Origin: Fuerstiella sp.
GTDB lineage: Bacteria; Planctomycetota; Planctomycetia; Planctomycetales; Planctomycetaceae
Assembly (NCBI GenBank): GCA_022447185.1
Contig: JAKVAY010000006.1
Coordinates: 1 to 41,056, forward strand
Reading direction: 5' to 3'
Length of the DNA stretch: 41,056 nt
Shown: positions 17,763 to 26,577 of the stretch, piece after piece
How the letters are laid out: the number at the start of each line of letters is the position of its first letter
Numbering within the stretch: position 1 is the stretch's first letter
The notes under the pieces: model-generated
Told to the model about the DNA's origin: nothing
The model's input: only the letters and a program-made list of their open reading frames with translations
Databases searched by the model: none
Program-made: the position numbers and the translations under genes

Positions 17763-19514
17763 TCAGCCAACCGGTAGTGCAGCAGCAACGACGTCGGGAT
17801 CGACGATCAGTGTTTCTTCCAGTGGATCACTTGTCTGCTTCAGTGATTGTTCGTGATTTCTGCAATCAGAGCTACGCTGATACGAACTATCGGTTTTGTC
17901 ATCGTACGCCGGAACGCTGGACAACCACCATTCTTCGGCGTCCTTCCAGTTCCATTCTTTATTCAACGCACATTTTTCAAGTGCGATCAGCAAATCACGA
18001 GGGTTTCCGAATCGTTCTTCCGGCTTCTTTGCCAGACATTTAACAATGACGGACTCAAGTTCCTTCGGAACTGATACGCCTGTTGTTGAGAAATTCGGTA
18101 CAGACGCAGTGGCATGTGCGACAACCAGCATCACAGGATTTTCATCTTGAAATGGTGGATGTCCGGTCAGCATAAACCAGGCAACGGCACCCAGCGAATA
18201 GATGTCACCTCGGCAGTCCGGTTCAAGGCCGGACGCCTGTTCCGGACACATAAACGCGGGTGACCCCTGAATCTTGGTCTGAACCCGTCGGACGTCGACT
18301 CGTTGACTGAAAGCAGCCTGTACCAGACCAAAGTCGAGCAGCTTGGCGACGTCAAACATGTGACCTCGCTCCGACAGAAATATGTTACTGGGTTTGATAT
18401 CCCGATGAACCAGGCCTTCGCACCAGGCTTCGTGCAGCGCGCCACAGATCTGTTTGAGCACATAGACCACTCGTTCTGCCGGCATTCGGCCAAACTGTTT
18501 GACGTATTGATCCAGATTCAATCCTTCCAGAAACTCCATGGCATAAAAGAACCGTCCATCCATTGACGTGCCATAGTCGTAGACCTGCACCGTGTTCGGA
18601 TGTGTTAGCGCAGCGGTTGCTTTGACTTCCTGTTCAAACCGGGCCCGTACCTGAGAGTCCCCTGCCTTGTCCGGGTGGATGAGTTTAACAGCGCAAAGCC
18701 GTTTCAGGAGCCGATGCTCTGCCAGATACACATCTCCCATTCCACCGGAACCGAGCGGTGCTTTCAGAATGTATGCCCCCAATTCTTCGATATTAATACT
18801 GCGATCCCGAATTCGTTCACTGAGGCCTGCGCCCACCGCAGCACAACAGATGGCAACCACCAGCGGCATGACCGATTCGACAGCAAATTGCATCCGAAGT
18901 GCTCCGGAGAACTCCGGAAATGCAGAGGTGTGCAGAACCAGACTGGCAGCCACGGTCGCCATTGGAACAGCAGCCAGAGCTGAAGCGATCAACAGCGAAC
19001 GTCGACTGCTGTTCGGAATGATGACTCCGTAAATCGCCACCAGCACCAGCGAGATCAAAATTGATTCGCGAATAGTCAGTACGTAGTCATAAAACCGACC
19101 TGTTTGACTGGTCGTTTCCAGGTCGGCCAGTGTCAGACTGGCCAGAGTGGCAAAGCTGCAACCGAATACAAGCGCTTCAGTGAGTCGCAACCCACGTTCC
19201 GTGTGCTCACGCCGCGATTTAAACAGCCATCGTGTCAGACTCCAGCAGAAAACCAGCAGTACACCAGCGATGCCCATCCAGACCGATGGCCACACTCCTG
19301 CAAGTGCCTTCAACAGCAGCAGGAGTGTGAGCGTTAGGGCTATCATTCGAGAACTGAAACGCAGGCGTCGTGCCAGAAACCTGTGCATGTAGTCACGACT
19401 GAGTGCGTCCAGTTGCCGTCGGGCGGTTGGCCGTATGCGTAAGTTGGCTGCTCGTTCGGGAGTAGCGTTCTCAATTGCTGACGAGCCCAGCTGCATCAGA
19501 GATCTGGTTTTCAT
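17763..19514 (-). CDS. Membrane-bound Hanks-type Ser/Thr protein kinase
   Basis: The product is 583 residues. Residues 55-230 contain five or six hydrophobic segments. The kinase domain is C-terminal to them, about residues 246-515, which is the reverse of the PknB plan. Key residues are all visible: Gly loop GSGGMG (255-260), Lys277 in CAVKLI, Glu in the helix-C region (RFEQEV), HRDIKPSN (370-377) with Asp372 and Lys374, and DFG (394-396). The usual APE is CPE (423-425) in FMCPEQ, a conservative change. No extracellular PASTA or NHL sensor domain is present, so the signal may be sensed within the membrane or by partners. The tail of about 65 residues is acidic and Ser/Thr-rich and could be autophosphorylated. 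There are no obvious operon partners. Confidence 0.93.
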   Translation of the reverse strand: MKTRSLMQLGSSAIENATPERAANLRIRPTARRQLDALSRDYMHRFLARRLRFSSRMIALTLTLLLLLKALAGVWPSVWMGIAGVLLVFCWSLTRWLFKSRREHTERGLRLTEALVFGCSFATLASLTLADLETTSQTGRFYDYVLTIRESILISLVLVAIYGVIIPNSSRRSLLIASALAAVPMATVAASLVLHTSAFPEFSGALRMQFAVESVMPLVVAICCAAVGAGLSERIRDRSINIEELGAYILKAPLGSGGMGDVYLAEHRLLKRLCAVKLIHPDKAGDSQVRARFEQEVKATAALTHPNTVQVYDYGTSMDGRFFYAMEFLEGLNLDQYVKQFGRMPAERVVYVLKQICGALHEAWCEGLVHRDIKPSNIFLSERGHMFDVAKLLDFGLVQAAFSQRVDVRRVQTKIQGSPAFMCPEQASGLEPDCRGDIYSLGAVAWFMLTGHPPFQDENPVMLVVAHATASVPNFSTTGVSVPKELESVIVKCLAKKPEERFGNPRDLLIALEKCALNKEWNWKDAEEWWLSSVPAYDDKTDSSYQRSSDCRNHEQSLKQTSDPLEETLIVDPDVVAAALPVG

Positions 19515-20224
19515 GATTGGGACTGGCTGTCCACCGTACAGCCATCAAAGGGCGGGAAATACAAGCGGTGGAACCATAGCTCGTGTTGAGTCGCAACCGG
19601 TGGATTGTCCCTGGACTCCACAAATAAATTGAATCTGTATTTTTGACACGAACGGAATTCAATAAACAAACTGGTGCTGCAGCCGACATCGGTTGTTCTG
19701 GTCGTGTGTGCGCATTCGTCGTTATGACCTGCGTTTCTTGCGCAATTGATCGCATACTGGGGGGGATTTCGCCTGGGTATGCTCTTTTACCGCATCAACT
19801 GCTCTCTGTTGCTCTCCGTGGTGCGGATTTCAGATACAGAAACTCCTCGATCGAAATCCCGCAGGAATCAGATGATGTCAACTTCATTTTTCTGTTTCCT
19901 GTCGTGACGGGGCAATGCTTGGTGTTGCTGTCGACGAGCGGTTTCCGACTTGCTCAGAATCAGTCGAAAATTCCGGACAGACACTAATAAGGTGACTGTA
20001 GATCTCTGTTCAGCTGATTTTCTGAATTTGGTACTAGTGCCGATACACCGGTGTGTCATTCCATCATGTCGATCGCAGTTGGACCGGACGGACAACTGCC
20101 GCAATGAAACCCCGATGGCTTTCAACTCCCTACTTAGAGTTGACATATACAGTGAATGCGACGGCCCCGGTTTTAAGACGAGGATGTCAACTGCAGAAGA
20201 CCGGTGAAAACCTGACTGCGCAGC
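19515..20224. other. Intergenic region without a supported gene
   Basis: A TTG-started plus-strand frame (19643-19987, 114 codons) and small antisense frames exist, but they have no ribosome site, recognisable motif or signal sequence. The stretch should include the promoter of the kinase gene. Nothing else can be supported. Confidence 0.45.
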
Positions 20225-20257
20225 AAAAACGGCTGACAGAAATAACCCGCCAGCCGT
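20225..20257 (-). terminator. Rho-independent terminator of the Lys/Ala-repeat gene
   Basis: Read on the minus strand, a perfect 7-bp stem ACGGCTG / CAGCCGT (20251-20257 with 20229-20235) encloses a 15-nt loop and is followed at once by TTTTT. It lies 41 bases past the stop of the gene at 20298. On the plus strand the same hairpin is followed by a looser T-rich run, so weak activity in both directions is possible. Confidence 0.7.
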
Positions 20258-20297
20258 CTGTTAATTTTTTCAGTTACCGCTTTCGCGGCGAACTGAC

Positions 20298-20543
20298 CTA
20301 GCGCTTGCGCTTCTTTTTGGCAGCTTTTTTCTTCGGCGCCTTTTTGGCTGCTTTCTTCTTGGCTACCTTCTTTTTAGGGGCCTTCTTTTTGGCAGCTTTT
20401 TTCTTCGGTGCCTTCTTCTTGGCTACCTTCTTCTTAGCCGCCTTCTTTTTGGCAGCTTTTTTCTTCGGTGCCTTCTTCTTTACTGCTTTGCGGGCGGTCT
20501 TTTTCTTTGCCGCCTTCTTCTTGGTCGCTTTCTTCTTGGCCAC
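20298..20543 (-). CDS. Histone-H1-like Lys/Ala/Pro repeat protein
   Basis: The GTG start at 20543 has GGAGA six bases upstream, a good ribosome site. The 81-residue product is almost only Lys, Ala, Pro and Val in repeats such as AKKKAPKKKAAKKK, and it ends KKKRKR. This composition matches the C-terminal tails of histone H1, chlamydial Hc1/Hc2-like proteins and bacterial KA-rich nucleoid proteins. It probably binds DNA or RNA without sequence specificity and helps compact the nucleoid, but this is inferred from composition. It stands alone, with its own terminator. The DNA is internally repetitive, so its length may vary between strains. Confidence 0.82.
   Translation of the reverse strand: MAKKKATKKKAAKKKTARKAVKKKAPKKKAAKKKAAKKKVAKKKAPKKKAAKKKAPKKKVAKKKAAKKAPKKKAAKKKRKR
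20319..20480 (-). repeat. Internal direct repeats in the Lys/Ala gene
   Basis: The 18-base string ggcagcttttttcttcgg (plus strand) occurs at 20319, 20391 and 20451, i.e. at intervals of 72 and 60 bases. Copies two and three continue identically for a further 12 bases (tgccttcttctt). The intervals are multiples of three, so gain or loss of units keeps the frame. Confidence 0.8.
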
Positions 20544-21118
20544 AGAGAATCTCCTTCGAGTGACAGTGAGTGGCCGCCTGCCGCAAATACCGGGCTTCGT
20601 AAATCAAACCGGGCAAGGAAGACCACGACTAAAAACCAAACCATCACACCTACTTGGTGATGGTAACACAAAATCCGTCTTGTCTAATTCATCGTCGTGA
20701 AATTTGCGGTGATGGCAAATCCGTCGCCACGATGTCTCGACGCAACAGGTTCCGCGTCAATAACGACGAAATCGTATTTAATAACTCAGAATGTGCAAGA
20801 CTGTTCAGTACCAATCATTGCGGATGTTCCAGAACTTTTGAAATTGGTTAGGGAGTCATTTGACGCGCTGATGTGATTGTTCTCGACGTGAAACGCGCGC
20901 CGTAAAACATGCGCTGTGTCGAATCAAGAGGACAGATGTACGACGTCATTCCGCTTTGCGTCAGGAACATTATCGATGTGATGAATAACTTCGGGTACGT
21001 CGATTGCTCATCAGTGAGTCATCAATAAAACGCACAACGCGCTATTCCAAAATGCTCCACAGTCAGTCAGGGGCGACAGTGGTCTGTAATATTGTTCGGA
21101 GTGTTTCACCCGCAAAAA
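20544..21118. other. Intergenic region without a supported gene
   Basis: About 575 bases between two minus-strand genes. It includes the promoter region of the Lys/Ala-repeat gene. I see no motif-bearing frame, no RNA gene and no strong hairpin with a T run. Confidence 0.45.
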
Positions 21119-21940
21119 TCAAAGCGAAACTACAATATCCTGCATGCATCGTATGCTTTCGTGTGTGATCTTTTCTGCCCCTGGTGAGTAGTCAAACACT
21201 TCGACGGAGACCCATCCGTCATACGTAACATCGTGCAGCGCTTTGAGGATGGGAGCAAAGTCTGTGTCGCCCATTCCAGGTCCCAGTAGATTCGTATCAT
21301 TGACATGAAAATGGCCGCAGATGTCACGATACTGATAGATCAATGATTCCACCGTTTGGGATTCCGCCCCCAACATTGCTTTCACGTCTTGATGCAAAAA
21401 AAATGACGGATGGTCGATTTGCTGAATCAAATCTGCCGCCTGAGCGCATGTGTTGACGAAGTCGGTTTCCTTGTCTGTCAGCGGTTCCATGCACAGTATC
21501 ACGTTACTGGATTCGAATTCGGCGGCTGCCTGCCGGAACACATTTGCCGCAATCTCCATCGCCTGAGAGGTACTCACTCCTTTCAGCAGGTTTCGTTGCT
21601 GTGGTGAACCGAACACAAGCACACGCCCACCTAATTTGGCACACGTGCGAGCCAGCAGTCGCAGGTATTCAGCGGTTGCCGCCTGGACATTCGTGTCCGG
21701 AGAGGTAAGGTAAAGTCCCTCTGTTTTTGCCAGCAGCCAGTGGAGTCCGATGATCTGGAGGCCGTAATCGGCCGCGATTGTCTTCATATCTGACAGTTGG
21801 CTGTCCGGTACAGATGCCAGATCATCCGCTATGGAAAAAGGAGCCACTTCGATTCCGGTGTATCCGGCATCTGAAATGATACGGCATTGCTCTTTCCACG
21901 GAGTGGATTCGAACAGTTCCTGGCATATGGCAAACTTCAT
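21119..21940 (-). CDS. Sugar phosphate isomerase/epimerase (AP-endonuclease-2-type TIM barrel)
   Basis: The 273-residue protein begins MKFAICQELF and has the xylose-isomerase-like TIM-barrel pattern. The likely divalent-metal ligands are Glu152 in CMEPL, Asp185 in FLHQDVKAML, His210 in CGHFHVND (His212 also near), and Glu247 in SVEVFDY. The sequence is closest in style to D-tagatose 3-epimerase / hydroxypyruvate-isomerase relatives, which are abundant in planctomycetes. The substrate cannot be assigned. It has no signal peptide and is therefore cytoplasmic. It stands alone on the minus strand, with no sugar transporter or kinase beside it. Confidence 0.88.
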   Translation of the reverse strand: MKFAICQELFESTPWKEQCRIISDAGYTGIEVAPFSIADDLASVPDSQLSDMKTIAADYGLQIIGLHWLLAKTEGLYLTSPDTNVQAATAEYLRLLARTCAKLGGRVLVFGSPQQRNLLKGVSTSQAMEIAANVFRQAAAEFESSNVILCMEPLTDKETDFVNTCAQAADLIQQIDHPSFFLHQDVKAMLGAESQTVESLIYQYRDICGHFHVNDTNLLGPGMGDTDFAPILKALHDVTYDGWVSVEVFDYSPGAEKITHESIRCMQDIVVSL

Positions 21941-22365
21941 GCGTGTTTCTCAGCTGGAATAAGGACCGGTTTGCGGGGGGACTGATTTGCCGTCTCGGTA
22001 GTCATCCCCGGACAGGAACGGACTGCCAGCCCGCTGCTCAGTTCGGGTTGCTGTGACAAGCAGTCAGCGTTTCGGTTGTGCAGGCTGCATCGTTTCTATC
22101 GGATGATGCCGGTATGTTGATTGTTCACGAACATGCACTCAACTCAAATGCGCCGTTTGCATCATTTGCAATTTGAAAAATATTGTCGCCATACAGCCGC
22201 GCAATGTGAATGTTTGATGTCATTCCCACTGTTTGCAGAACACGACACCGGTCGATTTGCGGTCGATTTGACCGCTCACGAGCGGCGACCTACATGATCA
22301 TGGGCAGTTCTGCATATTCCATCGAGGTATCCCCTCAGGAATGATCGTAAATCGGGGAGTGTACT
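21941..22365. other. Divergent intergenic region
   Basis: About 425 bases between the divergent epimerase and AAA ATPase genes, so it must contain both promoters. A short direct repeat, ggtcgatttg, lies at about 22251-22270, within 100 bases of the ATPase start. I see no gene. Confidence 0.5.
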
Positions 22366-23811
22366 GTGAGTACTTCGCTTGGGTCACAACAGCCGTCGGA
22401 CGCCGGCCTTGATGCACTGTTCAATCGTGTCACACAGCTCCTCGGTGAGCCGGTGCCCGGTGTGACAGCAGGTTCGACTGGCGGTGGCACGTCCGGCCCG
22501 TTCATTGAAACGATCGAATCAGCGGGGGGCGGATCCGCCCCGACAGCTGGTCGCGTCTTTACGCCACAACAGCCCGATTCGATGCGGGCCTCGGGACTCA
22601 GCGAATCGATGGTTGAGCATCTGGTCCTGAAGTACCTCTGCAATGTTGGACACGGGACTGTTCGAGGGATCTCCCGCCAGATCAAACTGCCGTTCAAAAT
22701 TCTGGAGCCTTTGCTGAAGCAGATGCGAAGTGACAAACACATCGATCTCGTTGGTACCACATCCACCGGTGATTCTGAGTACATGGTCACCGAAGGCGGC
22801 CGTGAGCGTGGTAAACGATACATGCAGGAGTGTACGTATTTCGGGTCGGCTCCGGTGACTCTCAAGGCTTATGTAGAGAGTGTGGCCGCCCAGAGCATTG
22901 AAGGTCAGGTCGTCACCGCACATGACCTGCAGCAGGCATTTGATGGTCTGATCATCAATACCTGTATGCTCAATAAACTTGGCCCGGCCATCAATTCGGG
23001 CCGGGGTATGTTTTTATTCGGCGAGCCGGGTAACGGTAAAACGAGCATCGCGGAACGTGTGGCTGGTGTGTTCGGATCCACTATCTGGGTTCCACGAGCG
23101 ATTGAAGTGGACGGTGATATTATTCGTGTCTTCGACCTTTCCGTTCACGAAGAAGTTGAAGAGATGACTCAGTGTGGTCTGCTGGATCCGCTCGAAATCG
23201 ACCGGAGATGGGTAAAAATCAAGCGTCCCACCGTTATTGCCGGTGGCGAGCTGACCATGGATGAACTGGAAGTCACCAAGAATACTCGGTCTAACATCTG
23301 TGAATCCCCTCTGCAGATGAAGAGCAACTGTGGCACGCTGGTTATCGATGACTTCGGCCGACAAAAAATGCCGGTGGACGTTCTTCTGAACCGCTGGATC
23401 GTTCCACTGGAAAAACGATACGACTTTCTGAATCTGCCCAGTGGCAAAAAAATCCAAGTGCCATTTGACCAGCTGATCATTTTCTCCACAAACCTGGAGC
23501 CGAAAGACCTGGTTGACGGTGCGTTCCTGCGCCGCATTCCTTACAAGATTGAAGTACCGGACCCATCCGAGGACGAGTTTCGCGACCTGATGGGCATTAT
23601 GTGTCGGGGTATGGACATAGAAGCCAACGACGACGTGATCGAATACCTGATAGCCACCCATTACAGGGCCGCTGGTCGTCCGTTTCGACTGTGTCAGCCG
23701 CGTGACCTGATGTTGCAGGTGCGCAATTTCTGCAAATTTCATCATCAGCCGATTGAACTCACGGCCTCAGCATTCGATTTTGCCGTCGAAAACTATTTCA
23801 GCATTATGTAA
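22366..23811 (+). CDS. AAA ATPase with N-terminal winged-helix-like domain
   Basis: The GTG start at 22366 has GGGAG about seven bases upstream. The product is 481 residues. Residues 1-75 are Gly/Ser/Pro-rich and probably disordered. Residues 78-155 look like a winged-helix domain ([20 protein letters not shown], then [14 protein letters not shown]). The AAA module has Walker A GEPGNGKT (219-226), Walker B TLVIDD (324-329), sensor-1 FSTN (373-376), candidate arginine fingers Arg389/Arg390 and a sensor-2-like QPRD near 444-447. There is no signal peptide or membrane helix. The combination suggests an ATP-driven machine that contacts DNA or a partner protein through the winged helix. I do not know a named role, and its neighbours do not settle it. 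Confidence 0.85.
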   Translation: MSTSLGSQQPSDAGLDALFNRVTQLLGEPVPGVTAGSTGGGTSGPFIETIESAGGGSAPTAGRVFTPQQPDSMRASGLSESMVEHLVLKYLCNVGHGTVRGISRQIKLPFKILEPLLKQMRSDKHIDLVGTTSTGDSEYMVTEGGRERGKRYMQECTYFGSAPVTLKAYVESVAAQSIEGQVVTAHDLQQAFDGLIINTCMLNKLGPAINSGRGMFLFGEPGNGKTSIAERVAGVFGSTIWVPRAIEVDGDIIRVFDLSVHEEVEEMTQCGLLDPLEIDRRWVKIKRPTVIAGGELTMDELEVTKNTRSNICESPLQMKSNCGTLVIDDFGRQKMPVDVLLNRWIVPLEKRYDFLNLPSGKKIQVPFDQLIIFSTNLEPKDLVDGAFLRRIPYKIEVPDPSEDEFRDLMGIMCRGMDIEANDDVIEYLIATHYRAAGRPFRLCQPRDLMLQVRNFCKFHHQPIELTASAFDFAVENYFSIM

Positions 23812-23924
23812 TGGTATCGGGGATTCGGCGTTGCCACCGCGGGTTCGACATTCTGCTCTCCGCAGAAGAATGAACCTGCAGACTTGGGATGGAATCGTTT
23901 CACCAGCCCTGGAGACAATAACAC

Positions 23925-24704
23925 GTGACGATTGCAAGAACCGCGTTGCGCGCTGCCCAGATCGGTGGCGAGGTATTGATGAAATATTTCCGGCAGGGCG
24001 TGGCGATGCGGCATAAAGGACCGGTTGATCTGGTTTCGGACGCCGACGTCGAATCTGAACAAGCGATCGCTGAAGTAATCCGGGAGACATATCCCGATCA
24101 CAGTCTGCTGGGTGAAGAGGGGCTTTCTGTTGGTACATCCACAGAAAATTTATGGGTGATTGACCCCCTCGACGGCACAACCAACTTCGCTCACGACATC
24201 CCTCACTTCGCTGTCTCAATTGGATATTACCACAACGGCGTGGCGCAGCAGGCAGTTGTTTTTAACCCTGCCCGGAATGACAGTTATACAGCCGAGCGAG
24301 GACGTGGTGCCTTCCACAATGGGCGGCCAATCAGGGTGTCTGCTGCAGATACAATGAATGACGTTTTGATTGGCGTTGGATTTTACTACGACCGCGGTTC
24401 AATGATGGAGGCAACACTGGCCGCCGTAAAGGAATGTTTTGGGCACCAGATTCACGGGATTCGGCGAATGGGTACGGCATCACTGGATCTGGCCCAGGTC
24501 GCGTCGGGACAGTACGGTGCGTTCTTCGAGTACCAGTTGTCTGCCTGGGATTTCGCAGCCGGACGGCTTTTGGTCGAGGAAGCCGGAGGTCGAATCACAA
24601 CGTGTCACGGGACCGAACTGTCGCTGGAGAAAACTTCCGTGCTGGCATGTAACGCGAAGCTGTACGATACTGTCTGCGAAATCACTTCGCGACATCATCC
24701 GTAG
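23925..24704 (+). CDS. Inositol monophosphatase family protein
   Basis: The GTG at 23925 (GGAGA upstream) gives 259 residues, normal for the family. The Mg2+-binding motifs are complete: Glu64 in GEEG, IDPLDGTTNF with Asp80 and Asp83, and WDFAAG with Asp209. It should hydrolyse a sugar or inositol monophosphate. Members also act on histidinol phosphate, fructose bisphosphate or PAP, and the substrate cannot be told here. It lies 113 nt after the AAA ATPase on the same strand. Its last 23 bases overlap the 3' end of the convergent membrane-protein gene. Confidence 0.92.
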   Translation: MTIARTALRAAQIGGEVLMKYFRQGVAMRHKGPVDLVSDADVESEQAIAEVIRETYPDHSLLGEEGLSVGTSTENLWVIDPLDGTTNFAHDIPHFAVSIGYYHNGVAQQAVVFNPARNDSYTAERGRGAFHNGRPIRVSAADTMNDVLIGVGFYYDRGSMMEATLAAVKECFGHQIHGIRRMGTASLDLAQVASGQYGAFFEYQLSAWDFAAGRLLVEEAGGRITTCHGTELSLEKTSVLACNAKLYDTVCEITSRHHP

Positions 24705-26361
24705 GTTCGAACATGTCATTCGTGCTGTTTGAAGGAGGTCGTGATGACGGCAGTTCCACATCGTAGATACGCCACACCGTGTTTTCGTATATGGGTTCCT
24801 GGTCGGTCACGACGTGGTCGCGGGTGATCATGTGCGTGATTTGCATGTGCTTCTGCATCCGTTGCAGATCAGATGCCTTTAACGGTTGTTTCAACTGAAC
24901 GGGTTGTATCCGGCCGAGGTCTCGCAGCCGCTGCCACCATTTCAGAATTCCGGCATTATCCTGTGGGCAGTCTTTGAAACATACAAATTCAGCACGTTGC
25001 GCGTGCCACTTAAATGCAACGGATTCTCGCGGTGTCACGAACAGACTTTCTTTCGGTGTTTCGGTGCGAATCCAGTCACAGGCTTCAATCCAGGTCGAAT
25101 ACTCATGCGGTCGATAGGAATTCGGTGAGTCATCTCGCAGTCTCCACGACGCGACCAGGACACCCAACACAAATACGGCGGGCACGATGTGCCGTAATAA
25201 TGGTCCTGTTCCGAAAGTGCGAACCCGCATGTTGTCAGCCATGATTGCCGTAAAGGTCAGCGAGGTTGTTAGCGGAAGTAAAGTGTCGATGAGTCGGAAC
25301 GGATAAAACTTGAGCAGAAATGCCCGCCATGACCAACTCGCCAAATGAAGAACCTGTCCTTTGTGGAAACCGACGGCGAGTCCGGCAACAGCAATTACAA
25401 TGGCAGAAGTCAACAGAAGCAGATGCCGCCGCAACACCGGATTCATGCCTGTCTTGTGCAAATGCCAGCTGCAACAGCCAATAACAGTCAGCAGCACGGC
25501 TGAATGAATCCATGCCGCCGGAGGAAACTGCGATGGATCCAGGTGGTGACCAAGTCGCACAAACACCTGGATGCGGTGTGCGGTTGCTCGTTCCCAATGA
25601 CTCAGATCCGATGCCGCCAGCATCCGTATTGCCGGAATCAGGCCAGGTAACGCGGCGACCAGAGCAGTACCGTTCATGATGAACAGCGATGAGACGACGA
25701 ATCCGGTTGATCTCACCGGCCTGCCGGGATTCGCCCACTGCCGGAGCGGAAAATAAAGCTGCGCCAGTTCGCTCATTGAAATTGCGATGAGTAACCATGC
25801 ACCTACGACAGGGTGCGCAGCAGTCGACAGTCCCAGCAGCAGGCCGGTTGCTACTGAGCGACGTCCCGCGGTTCGGTTTCCGGTGTTCAGCCAACAGGCC
25901 ATCCCGGTGAAGCCCAGACCCCAGGCGGGGACCTTGCTTTCGAAGCCTCCCAAAATCCACTCTCCGGACAGATTGCCTGTGAGTGAGATGGCCGCCAGGA
26001 GTGTCGCAGCAATTACTGTTCCGCTGCGGGTGAGTGAAAATACCGCGCAAAGTGCGGTCCAGCCCCATGCCAGCACCATGGCCGAGATAATGCGACCAGC
26101 TACCGCAACGTTTTCCAGAGAACAGTTCTGTGTGAAGTATCCGACAATGAAGAAGAAAACGGAATGCGCACTCTCTGACTTCAGAAAAAAGTCGTCGCTA
26201 CAGTAGCCGAGATCCCAGGTTGCTTTTGCCTTGCAGAGATAGTGTGGTTCATTGACACCGGGAACGGCAACGTGCAGCAGGGAGTAGGCTGCAAAGACCG
26301 CTGCAACAGGCAGCACGGACCACAGAGTGACTTGAGTCGATCGCGGAGCACTGTCAGACAC
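24682..26361 (-). CDS. Multi-pass membrane protein, glycosyltransferase-C-like layout
   Basis: The GTG at 26361 gives 559 residues. About ten hydrophobic segments occupy residues 12-415. The first is followed by a long loop with acidic residues (VNEPHYLCKAKATWDLGY, then SDDFF) that resembles the first extracytoplasmic loop of GT-C glycosyltransferases. The last 140 residues are soluble, with WIRTETPKESLFVTPRES. This layout is common in planctomycetes in proteins of unknown function (DUF6798-like). A polyprenyl-linked sugar donor would be the expected substrate if it is a GT-C enzyme, but I cannot confirm the catalytic acid. It starts 51 nt after a small basic protein gene on the same strand and overlaps the end of the convergent phosphatase gene. 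Confidence 0.75.
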   Translation of the reverse strand: MSDSAPRSTQVTLWSVLPVAAVFAAYSLLHVAVPGVNEPHYLCKAKATWDLGYCSDDFFLKSESAHSVFFFIVGYFTQNCSLENVAVAGRIISAMVLAWGWTALCAVFSLTRSGTVIAATLLAAISLTGNLSGEWILGGFESKVPAWGLGFTGMACWLNTGNRTAGRRSVATGLLLGLSTAAHPVVGAWLLIAISMSELAQLYFPLRQWANPGRPVRSTGFVVSSLFIMNGTALVAALPGLIPAIRMLAASDLSHWERATAHRIQVFVRLGHHLDPSQFPPAAWIHSAVLLTVIGCCSWHLHKTGMNPVLRRHLLLLTSAIVIAVAGLAVGFHKGQVLHLASWSWRAFLLKFYPFRLIDTLLPLTTSLTFTAIMADNMRVRTFGTGPLLRHIVPAVFVLGVLVASWRLRDDSPNSYRPHEYSTWIEACDWIRTETPKESLFVTPRESVAFKWHAQRAEFVCFKDCPQDNAGILKWWQRLRDLGRIQPVQLKQPLKASDLQRMQKHMQITHMITRDHVVTDQEPIYENTVWRIYDVELPSSRPPSNSTNDMFEPTDDVAK

Positions 26362-26412
26362 GAGGGTCGCCGACGAATAGAGACGTCAGGTGAGAAACAC
26401 CGAATCGAAGCG

Positions 26413-26577
26413 TCACTTCTTTGCTTTTGCTTTTGCTTTTGCTGATTTCTTCTTGCCGGCGTCAGTCTTCTTTTTTGTCCTGGCAGCCGTGGTTTTGGCT
26501 TTCCCTCCGCTAAATGCTTTGTCCCAGTTCTTCCAGAATTCAGGTGTTGTTCCGGTGCGGACAATTGGACCACTCAT
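26413..26577 (-). CDS. 54-residue basic protein, GPIVRTG type
   Basis: The ATG at 26577 opens a 54-residue frame ending at TGA 26413-26415. The N-terminal half reads MSGPIVRTGTTPEFWKNWDK, which I recognise as the start of a small protein that recurs in planctomycete genomes. The C-terminal half is Lys/Ala/Thr-rich (TKKKTDAGKKKSAKAKAKAK), like the tails of histone-H1-type proteins. AGAAAG upstream is a moderate ribosome site. It is the first of two genes, followed 51 nt later by the membrane protein. The function is unknown; nucleic-acid binding through the tail is likely from its charge. The (AAAGCA)n repeat at its end may vary in length. Confidence 0.75.
   Translation of the reverse strand: MSGPIVRTGTTPEFWKNWDKAFSGGKAKTTAARTKKKTDAGKKKSAKAKAKAKK

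Noticed and set aside
20298..20543. Repeat array considered as CRISPR
   Set aside because: The repeats are part of a Lys/Ala coding sequence, without spacers of constant length or a cas gene.
20305..20700. Plus-strand Phe/Ala-rich frame
   Set aside because: Mirror of the Lys/Ala repeat gene; the minus strand has the ribosome site, start and terminator.
23014..23745. Minus-strand frame of 243 codons
   Set aside because: Antisense to the AAA ATPase core; no domain or ribosome site.
25235..26068. Minus-strand frame of 277 codons
   Set aside because: Same strand but another frame within the membrane-protein gene; low hydrophobicity and no recognisable domain, whereas the accepted frame has clear membrane helices.
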